From positions 1 through 64,000 of the forward strand of contig JAZTWO010000076.1 of the NCBI GenBank assembly GCA_045635885.1: DNA of 64,000 nucleotides, written 5' to 3'. The notes under the pieces are model-generated. The model did no database searches. It was given only the letters and a program-made list of their open reading frames with translations, and was not told the origin of the DNA. The position numbers and the translations under genes are program-made. Positions 24,900 to 33,939 of this stretch are shown here, one piece after another (position 1 is the first letter of the stretch; each line of letters opens with the position of its first letter). The stretch is from RGIG4608 sp045635885 (GTDB lineage: Bacteria; Bacillota; Clostridia; Oscillospirales; CAG-272).

Positions 24900-25841
24900 A
24901 TGAGCACCAAAAAACAAAAAATGACTTTTGGAACAAAAGTGAAAAAGTATAAATCTCTTATTCCTTTTGTTATTCCTGCAATGATGTTTGCTCTGGTTTT
25001 CTCATATTTACCTATGACAGGTATTTTGATCGCATTTAAGGATAATCCTAATTTTTTGCGATATGACGTTGTAACTGCATTCCAAAAATCCGAATGGACA
25101 TTGGAGAACTTTAGAATATTGTTTTCCGACCCTGAAATTTTGTCTTACATCAGAAATACATTGATTATTTCTGTTATGAAGATAGTAATTTTGTTCCCAT
25201 TGCCTGTAATTTTGGCAGTAATGATCACCGAGCTTAGAAGCAAAAAGTTTTCTAAGCTCGTGCAGGGAATAGTATTCTTGCCCCACTTCTTTTCATGGAT
25301 TGTTATTGTTGGTATTTTCAACAGTATTTTTGGAATGTATGGACCTATTAATAACCTTAGTGTAGCACTTGGTGGCGAAGCGGTTCACTTTATGGGTGAG
25401 CCCGGATGGTTTAGATGGCTTGTTGTAATTCTTTCCGGTTGGAAGGAAATCGGATATAGCTCCATTGCATATATCGCAGCAATTATGTCAATTGACCCTG
25501 CGCTTTATGAGGCGGCAAAAATTGACGGTGCAAGCAAGCTCAAACAGATTTGGAATATCACAATTCCTTCAATCATGCCCACAATTATAGTAATGCTTAT
25601 TATCCGTATCGGTTATTTGATGGATGCGGGATTTGAGCAGGTTTATGCTATGCTTAACTCACTTACAAGAGAAACCGGTGAAATCATTGGTACTTATGTA
25701 TATAGATTGGGTTTCTCAATGGGTAAGAGTGACTATGGTTTGTCCACAGCTGTTGGTTTGTTTAATGGAGTAATTTCATTGATATTAATCCTTTCAGCAA
25801 ACTACTTCAGTAAAAAGAAAACAGGAAATGGTGTGTGGTAA
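24900..25841 (+). CDS. Sugar ABC transporter permease, LplB type
   Basis: The 313-residue protein has six predicted membrane helices, beginning at KSLIPFVIPAMMFALVFSYL, and the EAA coupling motif (YEAAKIDGASKLKQIWNITI) that contacts the ATPase. The ATG at 24900 lies 8 nt after TAAGGAG; a GTG 9 bp upstream overlaps that site and is rejected. It forms the importer with the following permease and the preceding lipoprotein. No ATPase gene is adjacent; the MsmX-type ATPase at 34.9 kb probably serves it. Confidence 0.92.
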   Translation: MSTKKQKMTFGTKVKKYKSLIPFVIPAMMFALVFSYLPMTGILIAFKDNPNFLRYDVVTAFQKSEWTLENFRILFSDPEILSYIRNTLIISVMKIVILFPLPVILAVMITELRSKKFSKLVQGIVFLPHFFSWIVIVGIFNSIFGMYGPINNLSVALGGEAVHFMGEPGWFRWLVVILSGWKEIGYSSIAYIAAIMSIDPALYEAAKIDGASKLKQIWNITIPSIMPTIIVMLIIRIGYLMDAGFEQVYAMLNSLTRETGEIIGTYVYRLGFSMGKSDYGLSTAVGLFNGVISLILILSANYFSKKKTGNGVW

Positions 25842-25843
25842 TT

Positions 25844-26719
25844 ATGGCTAAAAGTTTAACAATTAGAAATAATAGCAAAATTAAAGAAAATCGACTTTTC
25901 AACATTATTAATACAATAGCGTTGACAATTATCTCGATTATATGCTTTATACCATTTCTTAACGTGTTGTCAGTAGCTTTGTCTACTGCAGGAAATGATA
26001 TTAACTTTACTCCTAAGGGCTTTACTTGGTATAACTTCCAGTACGTTTTCTCTGATACTGGATTTTGGAGAGCAATGGGAGTATCCTTCCTTGTAGTTGT
26101 ATGCGGAACATTATTGTCAGTAACAGTAATGTTTGCAGCGGCATATGCATTGTCAAAACCCAATTTTCCTGCTCGAAAGGGAATTATGGTATTCTTTATT
26201 ATCGTAATGATCTTTTCTGGTGGTATGGTACCCAATTACCTTGTTGTTAGTACATTGGGTCTTACAAAAACTCCCTTGGCGTTGATTTTGCCATCAGTTG
26301 TGCAGGTATATAACCTTATTTTGATTAAGAGTTATCTCGAGGGACTACCCCTTGAACTTGAAGAATCTGCTTCTATTGACGGAGCAAATAACCTTCAGAT
26401 AATGTTCAAAATATTGTTGCCTATGTCTATGCCATGTGTAGCAAGTGTAAGCTTGTTCACAGCAGTAACACTCTGGAACAACTATACCAGTGCGTTGCTT
26501 TATCTTGGTACCGAAGAAAAGTGGTACCCCTTGTCGCTCTATATTCTCAACTATATTCAGTTGCCACCTGACACTCTTTCAGTAGCTATGAAGGATTTGC
26601 AGAAGGATAATATTGAAGCGGCTATGATCGTTGTTAGTATAATACCCATCCTTCTTGTTTACCCCTTGGTACTTAAATACTTTACAAAGGGCGTAACAGT
26701 TGGCGCAGTAAAAGGATAA
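25844..26719 (+). CDS. Sugar ABC transporter permease, LplC/YtcP type
   Basis: The 291-residue protein has six predicted membrane helices and the EAA-loop region (EESASIDGANNLQIMFKILLP). The opening NTIALTIISIICFIPFLNVLSVALS is typical of the YtcP/LplC subfamily. The ATG at 25844 begins 2 bp after the stop of the first permease and has only a weak ribosome-binding site, suggesting translational coupling. It is the second half of the heterodimeric transmembrane channel. Confidence 0.92.
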   Translation: MAKSLTIRNNSKIKENRLFNIINTIALTIISIICFIPFLNVLSVALSTAGNDINFTPKGFTWYNFQYVFSDTGFWRAMGVSFLVVVCGTLLSVTVMFAAAYALSKPNFPARKGIMVFFIIVMIFSGGMVPNYLVVSTLGLTKTPLALILPSVVQVYNLILIKSYLEGLPLELEESASIDGANNLQIMFKILLPMSMPCVASVSLFTAVTLWNNYTSALLYLGTEEKWYPLSLYILNYIQLPPDTLSVAMKDLQKDNIEAAMIVVSIIPILLVYPLVLKYFTKGVTVGAVKG

Positions 26720-26720
26720 T

Positions 26721-27587
26721 ATGACCATATGTATCGATATGGGTGCAACCGAAATTAAGGTTGCACCCATTAAAGGAAAAGAAAATGAGATTTTTGTGGG
26801 AGATGTACAGAGATTTCCCACCAATGCATCCCTTGGTAAAAAGGGAATTACAGATGCTCTGTATCAGGCAATATCTTCACTTAATGGAGATGATGTTGAT
26901 GGTGTGGCTATCGCATCTGCAGGAGATATTGACGTTAATACTTCAATTATAACCTATGCAACCGAGAATTTGCCCGGAATGATAGGTTTCGACTTTGCGC
27001 AATTTTGCAAAGAGAATTTTAATTTACCTGCAAAAGCCATTAATGATGCCCATGCGGCGTTACTTGGTGAAATGGTTTTTGGTGTTGGTAAGGATTATCA
27101 AGATAAGAGAGTAGTGATGCTTACTCTTGGTTCAGGTGTTGGCGGCGGCTACTATGCAGGTGGCGAAATTGTTGCTAACAAAGAGAACGATTTTGGCAGA
27201 TTTGGACACATTTGTCTTGAAGAAAATGGTAGAGAATGCACTTGTGGAAAGCACGGATGCATTGAAATGTACCTTTCAGGAAGAGCGATTCATAAAGATG
27301 CCAACAAAATAGGAATAGATGGTCCTGATATTTTTAGAAAGTATGCGGCAGGCGAACCTAAAAACGTTGAGTTTGTTGAAGACCTTCGCAAAAACCTTAA
27401 AATATCACTTGATTTAGTAATGCAGGTTAGCCCATTTGATGTTTGTATCATTGGTGGCGGTGTTGCCGATTGGATGGAAGAACATTTCTATTCAATTACA
27501 GAAGGACTTGGCTATCCTATTATTAGAGCATCCCTTGGTAATAGCGCAGGAATTTATGGCGCATATGCTCACTATATCAAAAGATAA
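26721..27587 (+). CDS. ROK-family sugar kinase, probable ManNAc or GlcNAc kinase
   Basis: The 288-residue protein has the ROK features in order: the phosphate-binding DMGATEIKVAPI at the N terminus, NDAHAALLGEMVFG, LGSGVGGGYYAGGEI, FGHICLEENGRECTCGKHGCIEMYLSG with the zinc-binding CxCGxxGCxE motif, and a C-terminal IIGGGVAD. ROK kinases phosphorylate hexoses and N-acetylhexosamines at O6. Starting 1 bp after the permease gene and sharing an operon with nanE and nagA, it is best read as the ManNAc (NanK-like) or GlcNAc kinase that feeds NanE/NagA. Sugar specificity is inferred. Confidence 0.85.
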   Translation: MTICIDMGATEIKVAPIKGKENEIFVGDVQRFPTNASLGKKGITDALYQAISSLNGDDVDGVAIASAGDIDVNTSIITYATENLPGMIGFDFAQFCKENFNLPAKAINDAHAALLGEMVFGVGKDYQDKRVVMLTLGSGVGGGYYAGGEIVANKENDFGRFGHICLEENGRECTCGKHGCIEMYLSGRAIHKDANKIGIDGPDIFRKYAAGEPKNVEFVEDLRKNLKISLDLVMQVSPFDVCIIGGGVADWMEEHFYSITEGLGYPIIRASLGNSAGIYGAYAHYIKR

Positions 27588-27646
27588 TCGTTGAATTTGA
27601 AAACTGATTTTTTAATAAAATATTACATAAAAAGCGTAGAAATATT

Positions 27647-29245
27647 ATGAAAACAATTAATGCACAAGTAATTATTTGTGGTGCTTCACTTGGTGGCACT
27701 ATTGCGGCTATAAGCGCAGCAAAGGAAGGCAAAAAAGTTGTTCTTCTTGAAAAAACAAAATGGATTGGCGGTCAGTTGACTTCCCAAGCAGTTCCTCCCG
27801 ACGAGCATATGTGGATAGAGGAGCAGGGTTGCACTCGTTCATACCAGGAATATAGAACTAAGGTTAGAAGCTATTATAGAAATCTTGAAGGTTATTCCGA
27901 AGAAATTAAAAATAGAGATTATTTCTGTCCCGGTGCATCTGAGGTTAGCTGGATTGCTCATCCTCCTCGTCTTGCGCTTTCCATTCTTAACGATATGGTT
28001 GCTCCTTACGTTGAAAATGGCAATTTGACCATCTATACTGAAGTTCAGATAAAGGAATGTATTACAGAGGGTGACGAAATCAAAGGCGTTGTATATAATA
28101 TCGACGGTGAAGATGTATTGCTCACAGGTGATTACTATCTTGACGGTACAGATATTGGTGACCTTATTTGCATTTCAGGTACTGAATATCGTGTTGGTGC
28201 GGAAAGCAGACACGAAACAGGTGAAGAGGATGCCCCCGAAGTTGGAGATTCTGAGGATATGCAGTCATTCATCTATTCCGCATGTATTGAAAATAGACGT
28301 GAGGGCGATTATACTATCGAAAAGCCCGAGCTTTATGATAAATTCAGTCAAATGATGATGCCTTATGATAATCATAAGCTTTATTCAATGTACGGTCCTA
28401 ACTCATCAACAGGTAAGGCGAAAAAATTTGGTATGTTCCTTGAGGAATTTAACGAGGAAGGAAAAGAGCTTTTCCCCTTGTTTAAATACAGAAGAATCGT
28501 TTGCGCAGATTATTTCACCGACGGAAGTCAGCCCTATGACGTTACACTCGTGAACTGGCCTCAAAATGATTTTTTCCACGGTAATCTTTTCGATTGCGAA
28601 GATGCAGAGTATAACGATTATCTTGCAAAGCAATATACTCTTTGTTTCGTATATTGGCTTCAGACTGAAGCACCCAGATATGACGGTGGAAAGGGCTATC
28701 CATATTTTAGATTAGCTCCCGAATACGTTGGGACAGAGGACGGATTGTCAATGGCTCCATATATTAGAGAGTCAAGACGTATCAAAGCGAAAAAGACTAT
28801 TACCGCTACTGACGTTTGTGATGCTGAAAAATGCAAATTTGAAGATAGTGTTGGTGTTGGAAGTTATCCTATTGACCTTCATATCACTACAAAAACACAT
28901 ACTTTCTTCTATAAACCAACACATAGATTTACAATTTCTCTTGGGGCAATGATTCCTGAGAGAATGAAGAATATTTTGCCCGCTTGTAAGAATATTGGTT
29001 CAACCCATCTTACCAATGGTTGCTATCGCTTGCATCCTGTAGAATGGAATGTTGGAGAGGTTGCTGGACTTCTTGCTTCCTTTGCAATAGACAAGGGTGT
29101 TCTTCCGGTTAACGTATGGGAGAATAAGGAATTGTTCAATGAATTCTGTTTGTTGCTTGACAATCACGGTATTCAGAGATATTGGGATGAAAATAATCTT
29201 GAAGCAGGCTATGAGCGTGTTAAAAAGCTCAAAACATTTGCTTAA
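27647..29245 (+). CDS. FAD-dependent oxidoreductase
   Basis: The 532-residue protein starts with a dinucleotide-binding fold, INAQVIICGASLGGTIAAISAAKEGKKVVLLEK, then IGGQLTSQAVPPDEH, as in the FAD_oxidored (PF12831) family found beside carbohydrate genes. Residues ~165-180 (DYYLDGTDIGDLICISG) and the C-terminal NIGSTHLTNGCYRLHPVEWNVGEVAG match the second FAD-contacting part. The reaction is unknown; oxidation of a sugar hydroxyl or removal of a modified sugar is possible. No signal peptide is seen. The ribosome-binding site is weak, unlike most genes here. The preceding 59 bp hold no convincing terminator. Confidence 0.8.
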   Translation: MKTINAQVIICGASLGGTIAAISAAKEGKKVVLLEKTKWIGGQLTSQAVPPDEHMWIEEQGCTRSYQEYRTKVRSYYRNLEGYSEEIKNRDYFCPGASEVSWIAHPPRLALSILNDMVAPYVENGNLTIYTEVQIKECITEGDEIKGVVYNIDGEDVLLTGDYYLDGTDIGDLICISGTEYRVGAESRHETGEEDAPEVGDSEDMQSFIYSACIENRREGDYTIEKPELYDKFSQMMMPYDNHKLYSMYGPNSSTGKAKKFGMFLEEFNEEGKELFPLFKYRRIVCADYFTDGSQPYDVTLVNWPQNDFFHGNLFDCEDAEYNDYLAKQYTLCFVYWLQTEAPRYDGGKGYPYFRLAPEYVGTEDGLSMAPYIRESRRIKAKKTITATDVCDAEKCKFEDSVGVGSYPIDLHITTKTHTFFYKPTHRFTISLGAMIPERMKNILPACKNIGSTHLTNGCYRLHPVEWNVGEVAGLLASFAIDKGVLPVNVWENKELFNEFCLLLDNHGIQRYWDENNLEAGYERVKKLKTFA

Positions 29246-29267
29246 TTTTTGAATTTGGAGGGTGACT

Positions 29268-30404
29268 ATGCTTGCTATAAGAAATGCAAAAATAGTGCTT
29301 GAAAATGAAATATTAGAGGGAAAGGTATTGCTTCTTTCCGACAAAATTGAGGGAATAGTAGAAGAAAACGAAATTCCCGATGGTGCAGAGATTATTGATT
29401 GCGAGGGTGGATATATCACTCCCGGATTTATCGATTTGCACATTCACGGATATTTGAGCAAGGATGTTTGTGATGCAACAGCTGAAAGCATCAGAACAAT
29501 CGCAGGCGGAATTGTTGAAAATGGTGTTACAGGATTTTTGCCTACAACAATGACCGTTGATATGTCCGTAATAAAAGGCGCACTCGATGCTTGCCGTGAG
29601 GTAAGAAACAGCGGCGAATATTACGGTTCAACAATACTCGGTGTTCACGCGGAAGGACCTTTCATTTCCGCATCTAAAAAGGGTGCGCAGGACGAAAGAT
29701 TTATCTTAAAACCCGATGCTGATTTTGTAAAGGCAAACGCCGATATAATCAAAATTATTACACTTGCTCCCGAAGAGGACAAGGATTTCCTTGAAATTAA
29801 GAGAATGGCAGACGAAACTGATGTTGTTGTTTCTATGGGCCATACCTCTGCAGATTATAGAACCGCAATGGAAAGCACAAAGAACGGTGTAAAGCATTCA
29901 ACACATCTTTTCAACGCAATGACTCCTATGACACATCGTGCTCCCGGTGTTGTTGGTGCGGCGCTTAATTCCGACGTTTCTTGTGAGCTTATCGTTGATA
30001 CATATCACGTTGACCCTGCGCTCTATGAAATGGTTTACAAAATGAAGGGAAGAAAGCTTTGCTTTATCACCGACTGCTTGCCCGCAGGTGGACTTCCTGA
30101 GGGTGAATATACACTCGGTGGTGCAAAGATAATATATAAGAATAATCTTTGCAAACTCGAGGACGGCACAATCGCAGGTAGCGTTCTTAAACTCAACAAA
30201 GGTGTATGGAACGTGTATAACAACTCCACAATTCCACTCCACGAATGTGTAAACTGCGCAACTCTTAATCCCGCAACAACTATCGGTGTTGCCGATAGAA
30301 AGGGTTCGATTGAAGTTGGTAAGGATGCAGACGTTGTTCTACTTGATGATGAGTTCAACGTAAAGAAAACTATTATCGGGGGAATAGTTAGATATGAGTC
30401 TTAA
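29268..30404 (+). CDS. nagA: N-acetylglucosamine-6-phosphate deacetylase NagA
   Basis: The 378-residue amidohydrolase has the metal motif FIDLHIHGYLSKDV, the metal-binding Glu in GVHAEGPFIS, His in MGHTSADY and HLFNAMTPMTHRAPG, and the catalytic Asp in CFITDCLPAGG. NagA deacetylates GlcNAc-6-P to GlcN-6-P and acetate, the step after NanE. The ATG at 29268 follows GGAGG by 6 nt. A nagB (GlcN-6-P deaminase) gene is not in this window. The 3' end overlaps the next gene by 11 bp. Confidence 0.95.
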   Translation: MLAIRNAKIVLENEILEGKVLLLSDKIEGIVEENEIPDGAEIIDCEGGYITPGFIDLHIHGYLSKDVCDATAESIRTIAGGIVENGVTGFLPTTMTVDMSVIKGALDACREVRNSGEYYGSTILGVHAEGPFISASKKGAQDERFILKPDADFVKANADIIKIITLAPEEDKDFLEIKRMADETDVVVSMGHTSADYRTAMESTKNGVKHSTHLFNAMTPMTHRAPGVVGAALNSDVSCELIVDTYHVDPALYEMVYKMKGRKLCFITDCLPAGGLPEGEYTLGGAKIIYKNNLCKLEDGTIAGSVLKLNKGVWNVYNNSTIPLHECVNCATLNPATTIGVADRKGSIEVGKDADVVLLDDEFNVKKTIIGGIVRYES

Positions 30405-31491
30405 ATCTATTAAGACTGTTTCTAAAAAATCACCAATGAAAGCAATAGCAAATAATTTTAAATTATGTTCCAAGGCTATTTCCGCCGAAATTTATGGGGC
30501 AGGACATATCAACATGACCTATTTGATAGTTTGTGAGGATGGAACTAAATATATAATGCAAAAGATTAATAATATAACCTTTCCTAATGTAGATGAATTG
30601 ATGTCGAATATTTGTGGAGTTACAGAATACATTGCTAAGTCTGCAAACGAGGGTGCCGAGGTTCTTTTGGTCGTTCCTACTTTAGACGATAAGCCATATT
30701 ATTTTAATGGAAATGAATATTATAGAGTATATACTTTCCTTTCAGGTGAAACAGTTGAAACAGGAGCTACATTGAAGCAGTTTGAACTTGCGGGGCGTGG
30801 TTTTGGTCAATTTCAAAATTTGCTTAATGGATATCCTGCAGATAAATTGTTTCAATCTATTAAAAACTTTCACAATACGGTTGATAGATTTGAAAAATTT
30901 GAAAAAGCCATTGAATTAGACTCTGCTAATAGAGTTAATGATTGTAAAGAAGAAGTTGAATTTTTTAAATCAAGAAAAGAGTATTGTTCAAAAGTGCTTG
31001 ACCTTATATCAAGTGGAGAGATACCACTTCGTGTTACTCATAATGATACAAAACCCAACAACGTTCTTGTTGATGAAGCAAATGATAGGGTTGTTGGCGT
31101 GTTGGATCTTGATACGGTTATGTCGGGTAGCATTCTTTATGACTTTGGTGATAGCATTCGTTATGGTGCAAACACTGGGGCTGAAGATGAAGTTGATTTA
31201 ACAAAAATTGGATTTTCTGAGTCATATTATGAAAGCTATTGCAAGGGATTTTTACCTCTTGTGAAGCACATGCTTACAGATTCCGAGAAGAGTAATATAC
31301 ATTTTGGTGCGATGCTTATGACTTATGAATGTGGTATGCGCTTTTTAACCGATTATCTTTCAGGTGATACATATTTTAGAATTCACCGAGAACATCATAA
31401 TCTTGATAGATGCAGAACACAAATGAAACTTCTTTCTGAAATGGAAAAGAAGGAACAAATTATGATTGATATCGCGAAAAGATATCTATAA
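30394..31491 (+). CDS. APH-fold sugar 1-kinase, NahK-like
   Basis: The 365-residue protein resembles N-acetylhexosamine 1-kinase: GAGHINMTYLIVCEDGTKYIMQKIN, then the catalytic-loop block VTHNDTKPNNVLVDE and the metal-binding VLDLDTVMSGSILYDFGDSIR. NahK makes GlcNAc-1-P or GalNAc-1-P, which can enter UDP-sugar metabolism. The gene overlaps nagA by 11 bp. GalE lies two genes downstream, as in bifidobacterial LNB/GNB loci, although no GH112 phosphorylase is present here. Other phosphotransferase substrates cannot be excluded. Confidence 0.75.
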   Translation: MSLKSIKTVSKKSPMKAIANNFKLCSKAISAEIYGAGHINMTYLIVCEDGTKYIMQKINNITFPNVDELMSNICGVTEYIAKSANEGAEVLLVVPTLDDKPYYFNGNEYYRVYTFLSGETVETGATLKQFELAGRGFGQFQNLLNGYPADKLFQSIKNFHNTVDRFEKFEKAIELDSANRVNDCKEEVEFFKSRKEYCSKVLDLISSGEIPLRVTHNDTKPNNVLVDEANDRVVGVLDLDTVMSGSILYDFGDSIRYGANTGAEDEVDLTKIGFSESYYESYCKGFLPLVKHMLTDSEKSNIHFGAMLMTYECGMRFLTDYLSGDTYFRIHREHHNLDRCRTQMKLLSEMEKKEQIMIDIAKRYL

Positions 31492-31517
31492 AAAACAAAA
31501 GGAGTATGTGATTGATT

Positions 31518-32894
31518 ATGCTTGCGACAAATAAGACAAAGTTAGATAAGGGATTTATGCCAATTGCTCTTGTTTGTAGAGAAATGAGAGAAAATACTAA
31601 AGACAACGGTCAGGATATCGTTGTTGCGGTTGAAAGAAATCAGGGCTATACATACGTTTATAAAACAAGAATATATAAAGACGGAACAGGTCACGACGAA
31701 GAAAACTGCAAGTTTATCGATAGAATTGCTAAAACTCTTTTGTGGATTGCAGGCGGCTATAAGGTAACTATCGCAGGTAGTGAAGTAGTTGGTGAATATA
31801 TCAAAAACACATTCTGCTATGGCGGAACAAGAGATTTCGACGTTCGCTTTATGGAGAGAGTTTACGAGGAAAAGTTTGAAGTTATCGTAACTGACCTTGC
31901 AAATGCTCCCAAAGAAAAAAGCTCTGCTTGTCCCGTTGGTAAGCACCTTGACGGTTGCCGTATCGGATTTGATGCGGGTGGATCTGACAGAAAGGTTTCT
32001 GCCGTTGTTGACGGTGAAACAGTTTACTCCGAAGAGGTTGTTTGGTTCCCAAAACTCAACTCCGACCCAAGCTATCACTATGAGGGCATTTTGAATGCTA
32101 TGAAAACAGCAGCATCACATATGCCAAGAGTTGATGCTATCGGTGTATCAAGCGCAGGCGTTTACATTGACAATAAGATTATGGTCGCATCACTCTTTAT
32201 CAAGGTAAATGATGACGATTTTGAAAAGAAAGTTAAGAATATGTATATAGACGTTGCACGTGAAATCGGTGAAAATATTCCGATTGAGGTTGCAAACGAC
32301 GGTGACGTAACTGCTCTTGCAGGTGCTATGAGCCTTGAGGATAACGGAATTCTCGGTATTGCTATGGGCACAAGTGAAGCGGCAGGCTACGTTGATATGG
32401 ACGGCAATATCACAGGTTGGCTTAACGAGTTGGCTTTTGCTCCCGTTGACTATAACGAGGATGCAATGGTTGACGAGTGGTCGGGTGACTACGGCTGCGG
32501 AGTTAAGTATTTCTCACAGGACGGTGTTATCAAGCTTGCCCCCTATGCAGGAATCGAGCTCGATGAAAACCTTTCTCCCGCCGAAAAGCTTAAGGTTGTA
32601 CAAAACCTTATGAAAGATGGCGACGAAAGAGCAAAGGCAATCTATGAAACAATCGGCGCATATTTCGGTTATACACTTGCTTATTACGCTGAATTTTACG
32701 ATATTAAGCACGTTCTCATTATGGGCCGTGTAACAAGTGGTGACGGTGGTGAAATCCTTCTTAACAAGGCAAGAGAGGTAATTGCAACCGAATTCCCCGA
32801 ACTTGACAAGAAGATGACTCTCAATATCCCCGATGAAAAGGCAAGAAGAGTTGGTCAGTCAGTAGCGGCCGCAAGCTTACCCAAAATAAACTAA
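31518..32894 (+). CDS. ROK/ASKHA-like protein with an extra N-terminal domain
   Basis: The ~458-residue protein has an N-terminal region of ~145 residues that I do not recognise, then an actin-like kinase fold: RIGFDAGGSDRKVSAVVDGE (phosphate 1), VDAIGVSSAGVYID, EVANDGDVTALAGA, LGIAMGTSEAAGYVDMDG (phosphate 2) and a C-terminal VLIMGRVTSGDGGEILL. It is much longer than ordinary ROK kinases (~300) and lacks the CxCGxxGC zinc motif. A sugar kinase role in the operon is likely but unproven. The start is ambiguous: ATG 31518 is 13 nt, and TTG 31512 is 7 nt, after GGAG. Confidence 0.65.
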   Translation: MLATNKTKLDKGFMPIALVCREMRENTKDNGQDIVVAVERNQGYTYVYKTRIYKDGTGHDEENCKFIDRIAKTLLWIAGGYKVTIAGSEVVGEYIKNTFCYGGTRDFDVRFMERVYEEKFEVIVTDLANAPKEKSSACPVGKHLDGCRIGFDAGGSDRKVSAVVDGETVYSEEVVWFPKLNSDPSYHYEGILNAMKTAASHMPRVDAIGVSSAGVYIDNKIMVASLFIKVNDDDFEKKVKNMYIDVAREIGENIPIEVANDGDVTALAGAMSLEDNGILGIAMGTSEAAGYVDMDGNITGWLNELAFAPVDYNEDAMVDEWSGDYGCGVKYFSQDGVIKLAPYAGIELDENLSPAEKLKVVQNLMKDGDERAKAIYETIGAYFGYTLAYYAEFYDIKHVLIMGRVTSGDGGEILLNKAREVIATEFPELDKKMTLNIPDEKARRVGQSVAAASLPKIN

Positions 32895-32926
32895 AAATTC
32901 AAATCATTCTAAGTTAGGAGTAAACT

Positions 32927-33937
32927 ATGAACATTTTAGTAACCGGTGGTGCTGGTTATATTGGTAGCCACACTTGTGTTGAACTGCTTAACAAAGGATA
33001 TAATGTTATTGTTATTGATAATTTTGTGAATTCTTCAAAAGAATCTCTCAATAGAGTCAGCCAAATAACAGGTAAAAGTGTAAAATTGTATGAAGGAGAT
33101 GTATGTGACAAAGAACTCCTTGAAAAGGTTTTTAGTGAAAACGAAATAGAATATGTAATTCACTTTGCGGGTCTTAAGGCGGTAGGTGAAAGCTGTTCAA
33201 TGCCTGTTAGATATTATCAGAATAATATTATAAGCACACTCCATCTTGTTGAGGTGATGGGAAAATATAACTGTAAAAAGATTGTTTTTTCATCGTCTGC
33301 TACTGTGTATGGTGACCCGGAGGTGCTTCCTCTTACAGAAAAGTGCAAGGTTGGTGGAACAACCAATCCTTATGGTACGTCAAAATATTTCCAAGAAATA
33401 ATACTTTCTGATCTTTGCAAAGCGGATAAGGATTGGACGGTGGTGCTTCTTAGATATTTTAATCCCGTAGGTGCACACGAAAGTGGACTTATTGGTGAAG
33501 CTCCGTCTGGTATTCCCAATAACCTTGCGCCTTATGTTGCAAAGGTTGCAATTGGTCAGCTTCCTTATCTTAATGTATTTGGCAATGACTATGATACACA
33601 CGATGGAACTGGTGTTAGAGATTACATTCACGTTGTGGACTTGGCAAAAGGTCATGTTATTGCAATTGAAAAGGTTGAAAACACTGGGTGTCATGTTTAC
33701 AATCTTGGCACAGGTGTGGGATATTCTGTCCTTGACCTTGTTAAAGCATTCGGTAAGGCTTGCGGACATAATATAGCATATAAATTTGCTCCACGCAGAC
33801 CTGGTGATATAGCATCTTGTTATGCAGATGCAACAAAAGCTAAAGAGGAGCTTGGATGGAGAGCAGAGCATGGGCTCGATGAAATGTGTTCTTCAGTTTG
33901 GAATTGGCAAACTAAAAATCCAAATGGATATAACTAA
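32927..33937 (+). CDS. galE: UDP-glucose 4-epimerase GalE
   Basis: The 336-residue short-chain dehydrogenase fold has NAD-binding GGAGYIGSHTCVELL at the N terminus, FAGLKAVGESCSMPVRYY, a catalytic Ser in FSSSATVYG, the catalytic Tyr-x-x-x-Lys in NPYGTSKYFQE, LLRYFNPVGAHESGLIGE and GTGVRDYIHVVDLAKGH. GalE interconverts UDP-Glc and UDP-Gal, and some members also UDP-GlcNAc and UDP-GalNAc. It precedes the aldose epimerase gene by 2 bp. A strong ribosome-binding site (TTAGGAG) precedes the ATG. Confidence 0.95.
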   Translation: MNILVTGGAGYIGSHTCVELLNKGYNVIVIDNFVNSSKESLNRVSQITGKSVKLYEGDVCDKELLEKVFSENEIEYVIHFAGLKAVGESCSMPVRYYQNNIISTLHLVEVMGKYNCKKIVFSSSATVYGDPEVLPLTEKCKVGGTTNPYGTSKYFQEIILSDLCKADKDWTVVLLRYFNPVGAHESGLIGEAPSGIPNNLAPYVAKVAIGQLPYLNVFGNDYDTHDGTGVRDYIHVVDLAKGHVIAIEKVENTGCHVYNLGTGVGYSVLDLVKAFGKACGHNIAYKFAPRRPGDIASCYADATKAKEELGWRAEHGLDEMCSSVWNWQTKNPNGYN

Positions 33938-33939
33938 AA

